A stretch of DNA of 64,000 bases, from positions 7,240,135 through 7,304,134 of the forward strand of contig OZ005692.1 in NCBI GenBank assembly GCA_963930775.1, given 5' to 3'. Within the stretch, counting starts at the first letter, position 1. Each line of letters opens with the position of its first letter. Shown one piece after another: positions 31,812 through 42,577 of the stretch. Source of the stretch: Cliona cf. orientalis. Lineage: Eukaryota; Porifera; Demospongiae; Clionaida; Clionaidae. The notes under the pieces were generated by a model. The model did no database searches. It was not told the DNA's origin and saw only the letters and a program-made list of their open reading frames with translations. The position numbers and the translations under genes are program-made.

Positions 31812-34717
31812 CTATAATGAACAATTATGACTATGTGAATGATTTAGAACTAAAGTAGTGCTTTTAAATGAAGGAATGGAAGGGGAAGTAGTGATGGACT
31901 GTGGAAGTGAATTCCATAGTGACAGTGTAGATGGGTAAAATGAGTGAAAGTATAAGTTTGAATGTGCATATGGTTGGATGTACGTTTTCCGGCTGTTGGA
32001 GCGAGTGTTATAGCTACAGATGCGTGGCTCAAGTGGAGCATTGTTAGGGGTGACGACATACCCATTGATCGCCTTGTAGAGATAAACCAAGCAAAGCATC
32101 TTTCGTCTATCCGCAAGGCTTGGTAAATTACAAGCTTGTAAGTTATCACTATAGGATCTGTCCCAGCTCTTTAAGCAAATTTTTAGTGCAAACTTTTGAA
32201 TAGATTCCAACTTTTGTTCATCTTTCTTGAGGTACGGGTTCCATACTGAAACAGCATATTCTAGATGGGGCCGAATTAGGCAGAGATACAATCTAATTAA
32301 CGCTCTTGATGTAGCCCATCTGTAAAATTTCCGGTAAAGAAATCCAACCAGCCTCCGGGTTTTACATGCAATCTTATCAATGTGCAGAGACCAGGATAAA
32401 TCATTAGTAAGAATAACTCCTAGATATTTGTAGTTGGATACTTGCTCCATTGGTTGATTGTACAATAGCATTGTCTGGGATGGAACTGACCTCGATTTTA
32501 ATCTTGATACCACCATATATTTGCATTTGATGCTATTCAGAGCTAAGTCATTACTGTCGACCCAAGAAGATACCGTATCAGTATCTTCTTGCAATGCTTC
32601 ATAGTCACGGGTGGAATGAATGATTCGATACATGAGGATGTCATCAGCATAAAGAGAAATTAAGGTACCATCTGACAGAGGCTCCTGCACCGAGTCATTT
32701 ATATAGAAGAGAAACAACAGTGGCCCTAGCACAGATCCCTGGGGTACTCCTGACTCAACATAGGTGGTTAAAGAAGCTTTTCCATTCAACACAACATATT
32801 GCCTTCTGTTGCACAGGTAAGATATTAACCATCTCAGAATATATGGATCCAAACCAGCAAGAGTAAGTTTATCGATAAGACACCTGTGAGGAACAGAGTC
32901 GAAGGCTTTTCTTAAGTCAAAAAATATTGCACAAACTTCCTTCCCTCTGTCCAAGGCTGCAGACCAGTCATTGTATACATTTAATAGAGCAGCTGTGGTT
33001 GACTTCCTGGGTTGAAAGCCCCATTGATAGATGCTAATTGGTGAATGAAGTTCAAAATGTTTAGCAATTACCCAATACATGTGTCTCTCAAGAAGTTTAC
33101 TTATAATAGGGAGTAAAGATATTGGGCGGTAATTTGCCACATTGGTATTGTCATTACCCTTGGGGACGGGGACAACAGAAGACAGCTTCCAGCTACTAGG
33201 AAGTTTACCGGACATTATTGACTTGTTAAATAACTTGGTGATCTGCGGGGCAATGCTATACACTGTTGATTTAAGCATAGTCGCAGAAATCCCATCAGAT
33301 CCATTAGCCTTGGTTGTATCTAGTGATAACAGGAGGTCCAAGACTTCTTCCTCGTCACAAAGAAATTCTTCAGGACAGTAAGAGGGATCTAAGTCGAAGT
33401 CCACAGTAGTCCAGTCCTCCAACTTGGGAATAGAAGTATTAAAACATTTGGCAAAAAATTCATTTAGTAATGCAGCTTTACCACTATCATCAGAGACAGG
33501 TTGTCCATGGGCATCTTTTAAAACAGGAATGGTGCTCTTTTGGCTGTTCAAGTATTTTGTAGTTTTCCAAAAGACCTTGGGATTGGAAGGGTCCAGTTGC
33601 TCAAAAAACTTGAATTTTGCAGACTTGAGCATGTTTGCAACCTCATTTCTCTTTTTTCTGTAACAATCCAGGTGTGCTTCCTTCCCTGTCTTGTGTGCTC
33701 GCCTGTACAAGATATTGCGTGATCTAATAGCCGCCAGGAGGTCGTGAGTTAGCCAAGGAGGATTTCTATTAACTTTTACAGTCACTGTGGGAATGCATTG
33801 ACGCATTACATCCAAGAAATACTTCTCCCACTTACTCCAGGCTAATTCAATATCGTCTCTTTCATCAACATTATTATTGCTCAGCAGTTCATTTGCTCTG
33901 TCAAAGTTGGCCTGTGCATACTTCCAAACCACACAGTGAGCACTTGGTTGATTTGTTTCTCTGTTAGCGTTCTTTGTTGATAAAGTCACATCAATGCAAG
34001 CATGATCCGAATTCCCTAGAGGAGGCAAATTCTTACAGCATATTAACTGATGAGCATTAGACAGAAATACAAGATCGATAAGTGATTGATTGCCATTTGG
34101 TGATGAGTGTGTTGGTTCAGTGACTATTTGTTCTAGTGAAAGGAGTTCCCACAGACATTTTAACCTTGAATACAGATGATGAGTTGTGTTATAGTAATCA
34201 ATATTGAAATCGCCCACCAAAATAAAATTGGAGTAATTAACAATATTTAAATTCTCAACAACACTACAAAAATTATCAAAATAGCTGACATCTGAACTTG
34301 GGGGCCTATAAAAAACACCTAAACAGAACTTGAAATTACAAAAAGTAAAACTTATAGGGAGAAACTCCAAATCTACCATAAGTGGCATGGGTATGATGGA
34401 TGCATACAATTCAATCCTTACAAAAATAAGCAGCCCACCCCCATGTCTATCTCTGTCCCGTCTAAAAATAATGTAACCAGGTAAAAAAATTTCTGAGTTT
34501 AAAATACTATCACAAAGCCAAGACTCCACTATACAAACAATATGATAATTAAACATATTACACAAAACAGATAATTCATCAAAATTAGCCAAAACACTAC
34601 GTGCATTACAATAAAATAGACGTAAACCAAATTTTGACTTACATATCGTGGGCAAAGAAGTGAAAGTATTCAAGTTTTCAGGGTCTGTGGGTCCTGATGG
34701 CCTTCTAAAAAAGAATT
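31812..34717 (-). CDS. LINE ORF2: APE endonuclease and reverse transcriptase
   Basis: Open in the -1 frame relative to ORF1, from just inside ORF1's 3' end to a stop at 31812. Numbering from a TTG at 34673 (953 residues): endonuclease with FYCNARS (20-26), the catalytic Glu in I-V-E-S-W (E50), VGDFN (153-157) and SDH (222-224). RT includes K-G-N-D-N-T-N-V-A-N-Y-R-P-I-S-L-L (505-521), FFDLRKAFDSVPH with Asp586, GVPQGSVLGPLLF (642-654) and LYADDILMY with Asp677-Asp678. The C-terminus has R-P-H-L-E-Y-A-V-S-V-W-N-P. It performs target-primed reverse transcription. The first Met in frame is residue 40, inside the endonuclease, so ORF2 needs a non-standard start: frameshift or reinitiation. Confidence 0.93.
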
Positions 34718-35710
34718 CTCACCATTGGTTACATTTGCAGGGGTTGAGGGATTGGAGGAACGTGCTGCAGCTGTTCCAGGAGAGCCTGGACCAGGGCTAG
34801 GAGATTGGGGTGGTACATTACCATTTGGATCTGGTAGATCAGATACACGATCTGTAGGGCTTGCATTGTCAGTACTTACTGCAGGCTTAGTGCATAACTC
34901 AATCTTCCAGTTTGTCTGAAGTGCTACTTTTTCCCATTGCCCATCTAGCTCCTTAAGTAACTCTTCCTCACCATACAGTAGAAACCACCACCGGTCGTTC
35001 CTAGTGCCTTCCCTGAATTTCCTTTTGACTCTCAGTTGCTCTCCAAGGGTGGTAAGTTTCTTCAAAGCTGCTGCCACTGCACCAGTGGGGGTGGACTTAA
35101 AAGTTCCCCAAACCCTTCTCACTCCAGGCACAGTGACTCTCTCCTGTCTTATCTCACCAGGCCTCACGTCACGACTAATGCGGTCCCTGTTACTCGACTT
35201 GTTCAATGCAGGCTTGGGGCTGTCACTCGTTGCGGGTTTGGAGATGGGAGGTTGGCGAGTTCGAACAGCTCTTGCGTAGGTACGCCTAGGCTGCTGCTCT
35301 GAGGGCTTAGATGATGACAGTTTCACCGTTTCTTTCAAGGACTCCAAAGCTTGTCGTAGAGACAAAACTTCGGTTGCAAGCGCCGAGCAACGATCACGAA
35401 TCTCGGCCATCTCCTTGAGCTCGTTCTTTAACAAGATGACTTCCTGCTTGAGACGTAAGTTCGCGCAGGTAAGGCAGAAGAAGGGTTCTTCGCTATTTGA
35501 TAGCTCCTTGTACAGGCACGGAGGGACACTAGCACAGCCTCTGTGGAACCAAAGACCACACTTACCCTCACAAAATAGAGCTTCGTCCTTGCCATCAACT
35601 ATTGGCCCTTGACAAACTCCGCAGGGAACCTTTCCGCGTCGAGGAGGCTTTCTCAACATTGGCGCGGTAGTCACAGTCGACTTCGTCGCAGAGGAGGATG
35701 ATGTTGCCAT
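34670..35710 (-). CDS. LINE ORF1 protein with PHD finger
   Basis: 346 residues from ATG at 35710 (MATSSSSATKS). A C4HC3 PHD zinc finger lies at about residues 30-82: Cys30, Cys33, Cys47, Cys51, His56, Cys59, Cys79 and Cys82, with the PHD-typical G-L-W-F-H-R-G-C. A heptad-like coiled coil follows (about 84-135, LKQEVILLKNELKEMAEIRD), then a basic linker and a region with WWFLLYGEEELLKE (about 240-260) that may be the RNA-binding part. ORF1 proteins bind element RNA; the PHD finger may add chromatin contact (inference). The tail is Pro/Ser-rich and ends in TGA at 34672-34670, overlapping ORF2. Confidence 0.9.
   Translation of the reverse strand: MATSSSSATKSTVTTAPMLRKPPRRGKVPCGVCQGPIVDGKDEALFCEGKCGLWFHRGCASVPPCLYKELSNSEEPFFCLTCANLRLKQEVILLKNELKEMAEIRDRCSALATEVLSLRQALESLKETVKLSSSKPSEQQPRRTYARAVRTRQPPISKPATSDSPKPALNKSSNRDRISRDVRPGEIRQERVTVPGVRRVWGTFKSTPTGAVAAALKKLTTLGEQLRVKRKFREGTRNDRWWFLLYGEEELLKELDGQWEKVALQTNWKIELCTKPAVSTDNASPTDRVSDLPDPNGNVPPQSPSPGPGSPGTAAARSSNPSTPANVTNGENSFLEGHQDPQTLKT
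34706..34712 (-). promoter_or_regulatory. Candidate -1 ribosomal frameshift site (T-TTT-TTA)
   Basis: In ORF1 the codons read AAT TCT TTT TTA GAA, so the heptamer T TTT TTA is in the correct X-XXY-YYZ register. A -1 slip gives TTT TTT AGA AGG and enters ORF2, which is open from here on. It is 33 bp before ORF1's TGA. A downstream stimulatory structure was not established. Confidence 0.6.
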
Positions 35711-36788
35711 GATAAGATTAGCGATTCCGAGAATTTTTCACTGTGGCTCTCAGCTAGATACACTTAGTCATCAGGCCTAGCTAACTCATCTGCTAAGCAG
35801 GCGCTGGCGCTAGCCACCGAGCCTCGAGCGAAGCGAGAGGCGAGGTCAGTTCATACCTGTCAGTAGTCCGGTAGCAACGTTCGAGCAGAGCGAGAACGTT
35901 GCCATAGCACACTTGCTTGCTTTACCAAGGGGTGTGGCCTCTGCAACCGCTTCCATCTGCGCATGCGCAGTGTACTACTAATGGACAATCTTGCCCAGGC
36001 AGGATACTGTTTGTGCATGAACTATGTCTCTATGTTTTGTGAGCATGTACTGTTAATAGATGATCGTGGATGCTGGCCACATTATCCCATGATTGTGACA
36101 TTAAACATGCTTGTATGTCCTTATTATATATATACAACGAAAAATATTTTTCAGACGATCAATTTTCTTATATAGTCCGTGTCCTAACCTGGAGGGCATA
36201 AAAGATGCACTCTTCTACAAGTTCAGAAGACTCACGATTGGTCAGAATTGTTGTGCCGTGTGCACAAACGAGGTTGCCAAGGCCTAGGGGCCATAGAGAT
36301 GCATTCTCGAGCTCGAGCGAGCGGCGCAAGCGCCGCGCGTTTCGACAAGCCTGCTCGGCAGGCCACCGAGCCTCGAGCGAAGCGATACGGTGAGTTTGAT
36401 CAGCTACTCTAGGCCTCCAGTGAGGGGTGTGGTCTTCATCTGCGCATGCGCGCTATACTAACTGGCACTCGATTGTACTATAGCATGCTGTTATATAGTA
36501 GTGTTCAGTCACATTATCCCATGATTGTGACATCAAACATACTTGTAATATATATTATCTGTATGTACAAACATGCTAACTATCCATAGCAATTGCCAGT
36601 GCTCCACTTCTTTTAGGCTTTTGTACTACTGTTATGCACAATCATTTCTAGTGTGACCATGCATGTTTGTTCCATTACCGGGTAATTAACCTCCTTGCCA
36701 TGCCGGTATCATGTCCACGTCATGCTATATGTAGTTAAAAATAGCCACTTCCGAATTCCGGATCTAGGCAGCCGGCGGCCAGCGCGCC

Positions 36789-36797
36789 TATAAAAAG
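36789..36797 (+). promoter_or_regulatory. TATA box of the VIT-domain gene
   Basis: TATAAAAAG after a GC-rich stretch (CCGGCGGCCAGCGCGCC), about 160 bp before the ATG at 36951. A start site about 30 bp downstream would leave a 5' UTR of about 130 bp. Confidence 0.5.
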
Positions 36798-36860
36798 TAG
36801 CTGGCTAGCTAGCTGCCGATCGAATACTACACTGATTCAGCAGAAATCCGCAGTTACAGT

Positions 36861-36928
36861 GGTCTCGTGCCCAGCCTCGTTATCGCACGCGGAAAAAGAG
36901 GCTGCGATAAAGAGGCTGGGCACGAGAC
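36861..36928. mobile_element. 68-bp foldback in the 5' UTR of the VIT gene
   Basis: GTCTCGTGCCCAGCCTC (36862-36878) pairs with GAGGCTGGGCACGAGAC (36912-36928), with inner arms TTATCGCA/TGCGATAA. TACAGT lies at both borders (36855-36860, 36929-36934), a 6-bp target duplication. A diverged half, AGTCTCGTGCCCAGCCCC, is at about 8563-8580. Confidence 0.8.
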
Positions 36929-36950
36929 TACAGTTACAGAACGAGCCACA

Positions 36951-37673
36951 ATGTACGGTCGACGAGTAGCAGCGCAGGAGCAAAACTTCGGCTTACTGAT
37001 TGCTGGTAAAAACACGAAGGTACCTCTGAAGGAGGTGACGGTGAAGGCGCAGCTGAGGGGCTACCTGGTCGGCCTGGAGTCCACCCTCAAGTACAGCAAC
37101 GACACTAGCAACCCTATCGAGGTAGTCTTTCGCTTTCCCATCGACGAGTCGTTTGCCGTGGTAGGCCTAGAGGCTGAGATTGGAGGTAAAAGGATCAAGG
37201 CCGAAGTGAGGGAGAAGGAAGAAGCTAAACAGATGTACGATGATGCCATGGCGAGCGGCTTTACTGCTGCCTACGCGGAAGAGAAATCTAGCGACATCTT
37301 TAGCATCTCTTTGGGCAACCTGCCGCCCCAGTCGGAGGCAAAGTTGCACCTCAAGCTTGCTGGAGAGCTACCCATAGATGCAGAGGGTGCTGTGCGCTTT
37401 TCACTCCCTGCTGTATTGAAGCCGCGGTACACACCCTCTGGGTCTACTGATCCCCTCAGGCCCATTGGAGCTGGGGATGGCAGCAGCATAGCTCGAGGAA
37501 GTGTGTCTGCAGTCTTCAACTTTGAACTGGATGCTCTTGATGGGGCATCGGTTTCGCACATCACCTCTCCAACTCACACCATCACCACACAGACCAAATC
37601 TGGACACATCCACGTCACCCTTGGAAGTGCCACGCCCCTCGACAAAGATCTGGTGGTGCTTGTATATATATAA
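36951..37673 (+). CDS. VIT-domain protein (VWA5A-like), truncated or first coding exon
   Basis: 240 residues from ATG MYGRRVAAQEQNFGLLIAGK. Contains the VIT (vault protein inter-alpha-trypsin) pattern: V-P-L-K-E-V-T-V-K-A-Q-L-R-G, N-P-I-E-V-V-F-R-F-P-I-D-E, K-R-I-K-A-E-V-R-E-K-E-E-A-K-Q-M-Y-D-D-A, and D-I-F-S-I-S-L-G-N-L-P-P. This is the N-terminal half of VWA5A-type proteins, where a VWA domain follows. Here the frame stops at LDKDLVVLVYI in a TA repeat. Either a donor (CTT|GTATAT) leads to an exon outside what I can see, or the gene is cut. No VWA motif was found downstream in the window; MITEs start at 37698. Codon use is GC-rich, unlike the AT-rich flanks. Translation start is ATG; the GTG upstream is in the foldback. 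Confidence 0.75.
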   Translation: MYGRRVAAQEQNFGLLIAGKNTKVPLKEVTVKAQLRGYLVGLESTLKYSNDTSNPIEVVFRFPIDESFAVVGLEAEIGGKRIKAEVREKEEAKQMYDDAMASGFTAAYAEEKSSDIFSISLGNLPPQSEAKLHLKLAGELPIDAEGAVRFSLPAVLKPRYTPSGSTDPLRPIGAGDGSSIARGSVSAVFNFELDALDGASVSHITSPTHTITTQTKSGHIHVTLGSATPLDKDLVVLVYI

Positions 37674-37697
37674 TTATTATTAAGTTTATTGTCAGGG

Positions 37698-38135
37698 ATG
37701 TCTATTCCGTAAACTTGGTCAAGTACAATGAATTAATTGGCGTAATGATCAATTGTTAAATTTTGGTTGTCACAAGATTGTAGCTACAATGTCATTTGTT
37801 GATAGTTGCATATATCAATCAAACTTTTTATAGGCAATTTGCCGGCTATGGGAAGGGGCTGGGTCATCATAAAGTAAGCCAATGATAAACAGAGGTCAAC
37901 TATATACCAACAAAATAGTTATCTGACAGTGATTGGGGTGCATTCGACCATGCATCTCATGCACCCCAATTACTGTCAGATAACTATTATGTACAAAACA
38001 GGAATGTCAGTCATGTATAAAACATGAATTGACATTCATATTTTGTACATGATGTACAGTTTTGTGACAACCAAATTTTAATAATTATTGATCATTATGT
38101 CAATTAGTACTTGACCAAGTTTACGGAATAGACAT
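37698..38135. mobile_element. 438-bp MITE with 29-bp perfect inverted ends
   Basis: ATGTCTATTCCGTAAACTTG and CAAGTTTACGGAATAGACAT at the ends, the match running on through GGTTGTCACAA. It contains the nested hairpin at 37915-37987 and begins 25 bp after the VIT reading frame ends. Confidence 0.85.
37915..37987. repeat. Long hairpin, copy 1
   Basis: ATAGTTATCTGACAGTGATT GGGGTGCAT ... ATGCACCCC AATTACTGTCAGATAACTAT: arms of about 30 bp with one mismatch around TCGACCATGCATCTC. The upstream flank TTTTTATAGGCAATTTGCCG is shared with 41206. Confidence 0.85.
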
Positions 38136-38356
38136 GATAATTTTTTGTTAAATTTTATACAGTGCACAAATGTTGTATACAAGTGAATGTCATGAAATTT
38201 TTGTACACAAATTAAATTCATAATAACTTACAGAGTATGAATAATATTATAATACAGGTGAATGACGACACGATACTAATGTCATGAAATTTTGCACACA
38301 AGTTTGAAGTAGCACAATAACTTGACTGCCACGGGATGTGGCTCGATTAGTGTATT

Positions 38357-38635
38357 TTAATACACACACAACAATAATACTTCACAGTCAAAAGTTTGAA
38401 TCTTTGAGGGCACAACTTCTGCACTTGCAAACTTGCAAGTCTCTTCCACGGACCACTGCAGGCGGTGCTGCTCCGTATGGTTTGGAGGCCTTCCGCGAGC
38501 CCTCAAGCGATAATCAGCTGCAACAACGTTTCTAGGGACATAGAAAGTCTTCTTTTGTGTCACTATGACGATAATATTGTTCTTATTTTGATCGCTCTCG
38601 GACTCCACTACTGTCGACGCTGGTACATTGGACAT
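38357..38635 (-). other. Unassigned open reading frame
   Basis: 93 codons from ATG at 38635: MSNVPASTVVESESDQNKNN then a hydrophobic-basic stretch (IIVIVTQKKTFYVPRNVVAA). No family recognised. Its ATG overlaps the start of a plus-strand frame (38634, MATTNQKLLNACKWATLYRK, ending at GATATG|GTGAGA). Either could be a first exon. Confidence 0.25.
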
Positions 38636-39054
38636 GGCTACTACAAATCAGAAACTATTAAATGCTTGCAAGTGGGCAACTCTGTACCGAAAACGTACGT
38701 GGAGATCGAATCCTCGCTTGCGTATGAATTCACGATTTGATATGGTGAGATGTTGATGGGACGGTAATCGGCGCACACCTCGTAAATTTGGCGAACTGAA
38801 AAATTTGTGTTGCGCTCGAGCATTAAATATTTTTATAGGAACGCCGCTGTATAGCGCTGGGTGGACGGCGGGTTCGAGGCTATCGCCCACGCATGCATCG
38901 TGTACCATGGTCCAACAAGAAATTAAAGCCAGCTCACCACCCACTCAACTGTACCGCTAGGCCTAGCCTGAGAATGGTGGGCGGACAGACGATCGATAAT
39001 GTTGCAACATCCGGAAATGGGAAATGTGTCTACTACATCCTGCAAAGGACCTAA

Positions 39055-39378
39055 TGCACCCGTCAATGGTATGCCCCACTACCCCTACATGGGGCCGATG
39101 TGGGGCAAGGTGGGGATTGTTCCTTTCGAATTTTAATAAGTCCCCACCCCTGGGGCACTTCAAGCTATGCAAAGCCCCCACATATTCTATTCTTTGTCGC
39201 CAGCTAGCTTACTTCTTGACCTTCGCCCATTGTTTTAGCTTCAAGATTATTGATTAGCACTTGATTTGTGGGCGTGACAATGCCCCACCCCTAGGGCAGG
39301 CTTGATTTTGCATATCTCCTACATTGTCCCCATATTTGCCCCATGTAGGGGTGGTGGGGCATACCATTGACAGGTGCA
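39055..39378. mobile_element. MITE, TGCACCTATCAATG family, TAA target duplication
   Basis: 324 bp; TGCACCCGTCAATGGTATGC at the left and GGCATACCATTGACAGGTGC at the right, with TAA immediately outside both ends. Second clear member after 9814-10103. Confidence 0.85.
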
Positions 39379-39999
39379 TAACGGATAGCGAAAAGACTCG
39401 GTCGTGGATCACGGAGAGATTGTAAACTGACCTGCACGTTTAAAATCTGCAACCATCTTGTTGATCATAATAATAATATTATAGTACTGTAACATAATTA
39501 TGACATTGTAGCATAGCTATATAGTATAATTATTATACGTATACAAACACAAGTACGTAATATACCATTATGAGTAAACCCAACGTAGTTCTATTAATAA
39601 TTTTGGACATCAGGAATGATCGTTATAATGGGCTATTCCAGTTAATAAAGATACACCCCCATGGAAGAACACTATCACGTTTCCCCCCATGACAATAATT
39701 AAAACCACCTAAACACCCTCAAGACTAATTTACGGGCACACTTACCCTGATGACAACTTAATTGAAGCCACTTCACCCCTCAAGACATCATTATGAATAC
39801 ACTGGGTACCCTCCGGACTAATTATGGGTACATTAATTTTACCCTGATGACAACTTATAATTAATTGAATCCCCAAGACGTCATAATGAATACACTGGAT
39901 ACCTTCCGGACTAATTATAATAATATTATTAATATACTCCCTTCACAGGTGAAATTAGCAATGATGGCTATTTATTCCATAATATTATGATTACTATCT

Positions 40000-41200
40000 C
40001 AAGCATTTTTGAATTGACATTACAGTGTCCATAGGGCACTGAGAGGTAGTGTTGATATGGAGCTGCTTATAAATGCATGATGTCTGGGGTATTACCCTTT
40101 AATTAGCAGAAACAATAAGGTAATTGATACTGTGCTTGAAGGGAACCACTGCAAAAACGGTAGGGGATTACTATTGAAGGATTGAATGTGTCCGTGGCAC
40201 AGCCGAGAGAATTAATGCATTTAGTATAATACAATAATATAGAACAGCACGACTGGTAGATTGTAAGCTATACAAGACCTTAATTGGGGTGCACAAGATA
40301 CATGATTCTAGGTAAGGTCTTCCATACAACGTACTAGTTAAGTTTCTCATGACTCCTCTCATCATTGGCCTACCCAGAGGCAGAGGATGACGGGGGGAGA
40401 GACGCAGTGGATGTGTCACATGTTTACCACAATAGGGATCTATTAAAGAACTATCATGCAAGGGGGGGCACATGCCCCTGATGCCCCCCTGGTTCTGCCA
40501 TCTATGCTACCCTATGATCACCAATACCCCTCTGGTATCCAGTAATTTTCCTCTAAGAACTTTTGTTGCTAGGCGATGGTCAACTACGTACTGTGTACTG
40601 TATAGTCCATAATAATAATAATTATTATTATGGAGATTGTATGTGGTATTACGTATCTAAGTGGGTATGTGGTGTTATGTTACTTGTCAATGAGTGTGTG
40701 AGGGGATACACATAAGTTATAGTTATATGGCAGGCAGGCATACAAGGCAGTGGCTGCCATATAACTGACTTGTTAGATGTTGGCATAGGAATTTAATTAT
40801 TAGTACCTATTAATTCTTTTATATTGAGCATGTTGCTCACACACTAACATGAATCTGTTTGAGACTCTAATCTCTGTATTGGAGAATGTTCTGCCACTAT
40901 TTACCTTGGCAATTATGTGTTTGAGCTGTGTGATATTAGGGTATTAATTTGATGTGATTATTAGGCTAGGCATGTATTATGGATCATGAGGGTATATATG
41001 AGTATGTGCGATGTGATTGAGATAATTTAATACTCAATTGTGATTGAGGTGATTAGGGTACATTGTATTATTATTATATTGATCAATGATGGAATGGGGA
41101 TATATGTGTATGAGTCAATAAAGTGATGGTTTAATTGGGTATGTTCATGAATAGTTTGGAGGTATTAGAGTGTATGGATATTTGTTGGTAGTTGCTTAGC
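40000..41200. other. Gene-free AT-rich stretch
   Basis: Apart from GATTAGGGTAT-like recurring words (40930-41550) nothing coding, no RNA gene and no clear element ends were seen. Confidence 0.5.
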
Positions 41201-41204
41201 AACC

Positions 41205-41400
41205 AAAGTTTTTATAGGCAATTTGCCGGCTATGGGAAGGGGTCGGATCATCATAAAGTAGGCCAATGATGAACAGAGGTCAACTACCAACAAAATAGTT
41301 ATCTGCCAGTAATTGGGGTGCATGAGATGCATTCTGCCAGTAATTGGGGTGCATTCGACCATGCATCTCATGCACCCCAATTACTGGCAGATAACTATTA
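41205..41400. repeat. Long hairpin, copy 2, with a duplicated arm
   Basis: TTTTATAGGCAATTTGCCGG, then ATAGTTATCTGCCAGTAATT GGGGTGCATGAGATGCATT and a repeat of CTGCCAGTAATTGGGGTGCA, then ATGCACCCCAATTACTGGCA GATAACTAT. Same element as 37820-37987, with one arm partly duplicated. Confidence 0.85.
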
Positions 41401-42365
41401 TATGTATACTAATTAATTGTTTGAGAGTGTGATGTGATTAGGGTATGATATTATGATAATATTATGTATGTGTGAAGTGATTAGGGTATGTATGAGTTGT
41501 TTTTAAGTGCTATGTGATTAGGGTATTACAATAGAGTGTGACCTTTGAAGCTCTGAGTTTGAGAGTGAATGCTGTCTGAGTACATTGTATGTCATACAAA
41601 TTTGGGGAATGTGTTTAAGAGTGTGATTAGATTGGAGCATATATAGATTGCCAGTGAGCTTTGCAAACTCAAAGCAGTAGCCTTTGTGCAGCAGTGGACA
41701 GGTGTGTACATAGTGACATTCACACTTTCCTTATAAGGAAGGTGTTAACCCAAACAGACTAATTATGTGCACCGGCTAGGGCTGCATCACTCCATCTGTG
41801 GTGGAGACCACCCTGAGCTGCACATGCACAATCACTAACTCCATTGCACACACTGCATGCTGAGTGCACTGCATGATCGCTGGAGCCTCAGGAAAGTATA
41901 GATCAAGTGCTACTGTTGGCCAGCTTCATTCACCACCCCTTCTCTCTCTTTTTGGATACTTTAGTAGTACACCAGCCAGACCCTCTAGCTCCTCCTTGTT
42001 TATTTTCTATTACTGGGGGGGGGGGGGGGGGGGGGGGGGGTATGAGTCCTCAGCCATAATTCCTGATAGCTCTATCTTACTAGCATACCAATAGTGCCAT
42101 TCTCCCTGTGATATGCTAGTGGTGATAATAGAATTAATGTTATTGTGAACATGGCCTATTAGCTATTTACCTAAACTTCCATACTGGTATTCTGAAGGGG
42201 AAGCCTGGCTCGTTTCTAAGGGGTCAGAGTTGCATACAGAGGAGGGGACACTGGTTTATACATGTAGCTTAAATTAATGAGTAATGATCACTATCTACTT
42301 TCTTGCTGTTGCTAACACCTGTACTCGAGTTTATTATAGCTAGTTCACACTTGCATGGAATATAT

Positions 42366-42577
42366 CAGTGGCGTGTCCAAGGGGGGGGGGGCTCCGGGTG
42401 CTCGAGCACCCCCCTCAGCTCTGGCACAACAGCCAGATCAGTAGCTCAGTGGCAACGTAAACTCTTTATGCTGATAATCAACAACTGGTAGCCAGAAAAT
42501 TCACTTTGTAAGCAACGTTTTGGGCGCCGTGGCCTAAAATTTAGCACCTCCCTCCTTCAAATTCTGGATACACCACT
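42366..42577. mobile_element. MITE, CAGTGGCGTGTCCA ends
   Basis: CAGTGGCGTGTCCAAGGGGG at the left, TTCTGGATACACCACTG at the right, with CTCGAGCACCCCCC inside. ATAT-like flanks; duplication unclear. Confidence 0.65.

Larger units (their letters stand above)
31736..35795 (-). mobile_element. Full-length CR1/L2-like LINE retrotransposon
   Basis: Two long open frames, ORF1 (PHD finger, coiled coil) and ORF2 (endonuclease plus reverse transcriptase), without internal stops, on the minus strand. Short 5' leader (35711-35795) and 3' region (31736-31811) joining a MITE. Both ORFs open over 3.9 kb means a recent, possibly active copy. Assignment to the CR1/L2 side of LINEs rests on the APE-type endonuclease, PHD-bearing ORF1 and RT motifs. 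Confidence 0.9.
31033..36560. repeat. Direct tandem repeat of element X; copy 1 split by LINE and MITE
   Basis: Copy 1 left half 31033-31286 (ACAACGAAAAATATTTTTCA, TATATAGTCCGTGTC, GCGCCGCGCGTTTCGAAAGG) and right half 35796-36125 (GCCACCGAGCCTCGAGCGAA, TTATCCCATGATTGTGACAT). Copy 2 is whole at 36126-36560. A further partial start is at 16204-16250. Copy 2 (GTTTCGACAAGCCTGCTCGG) serves as the empty site. Confidence 0.8.
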
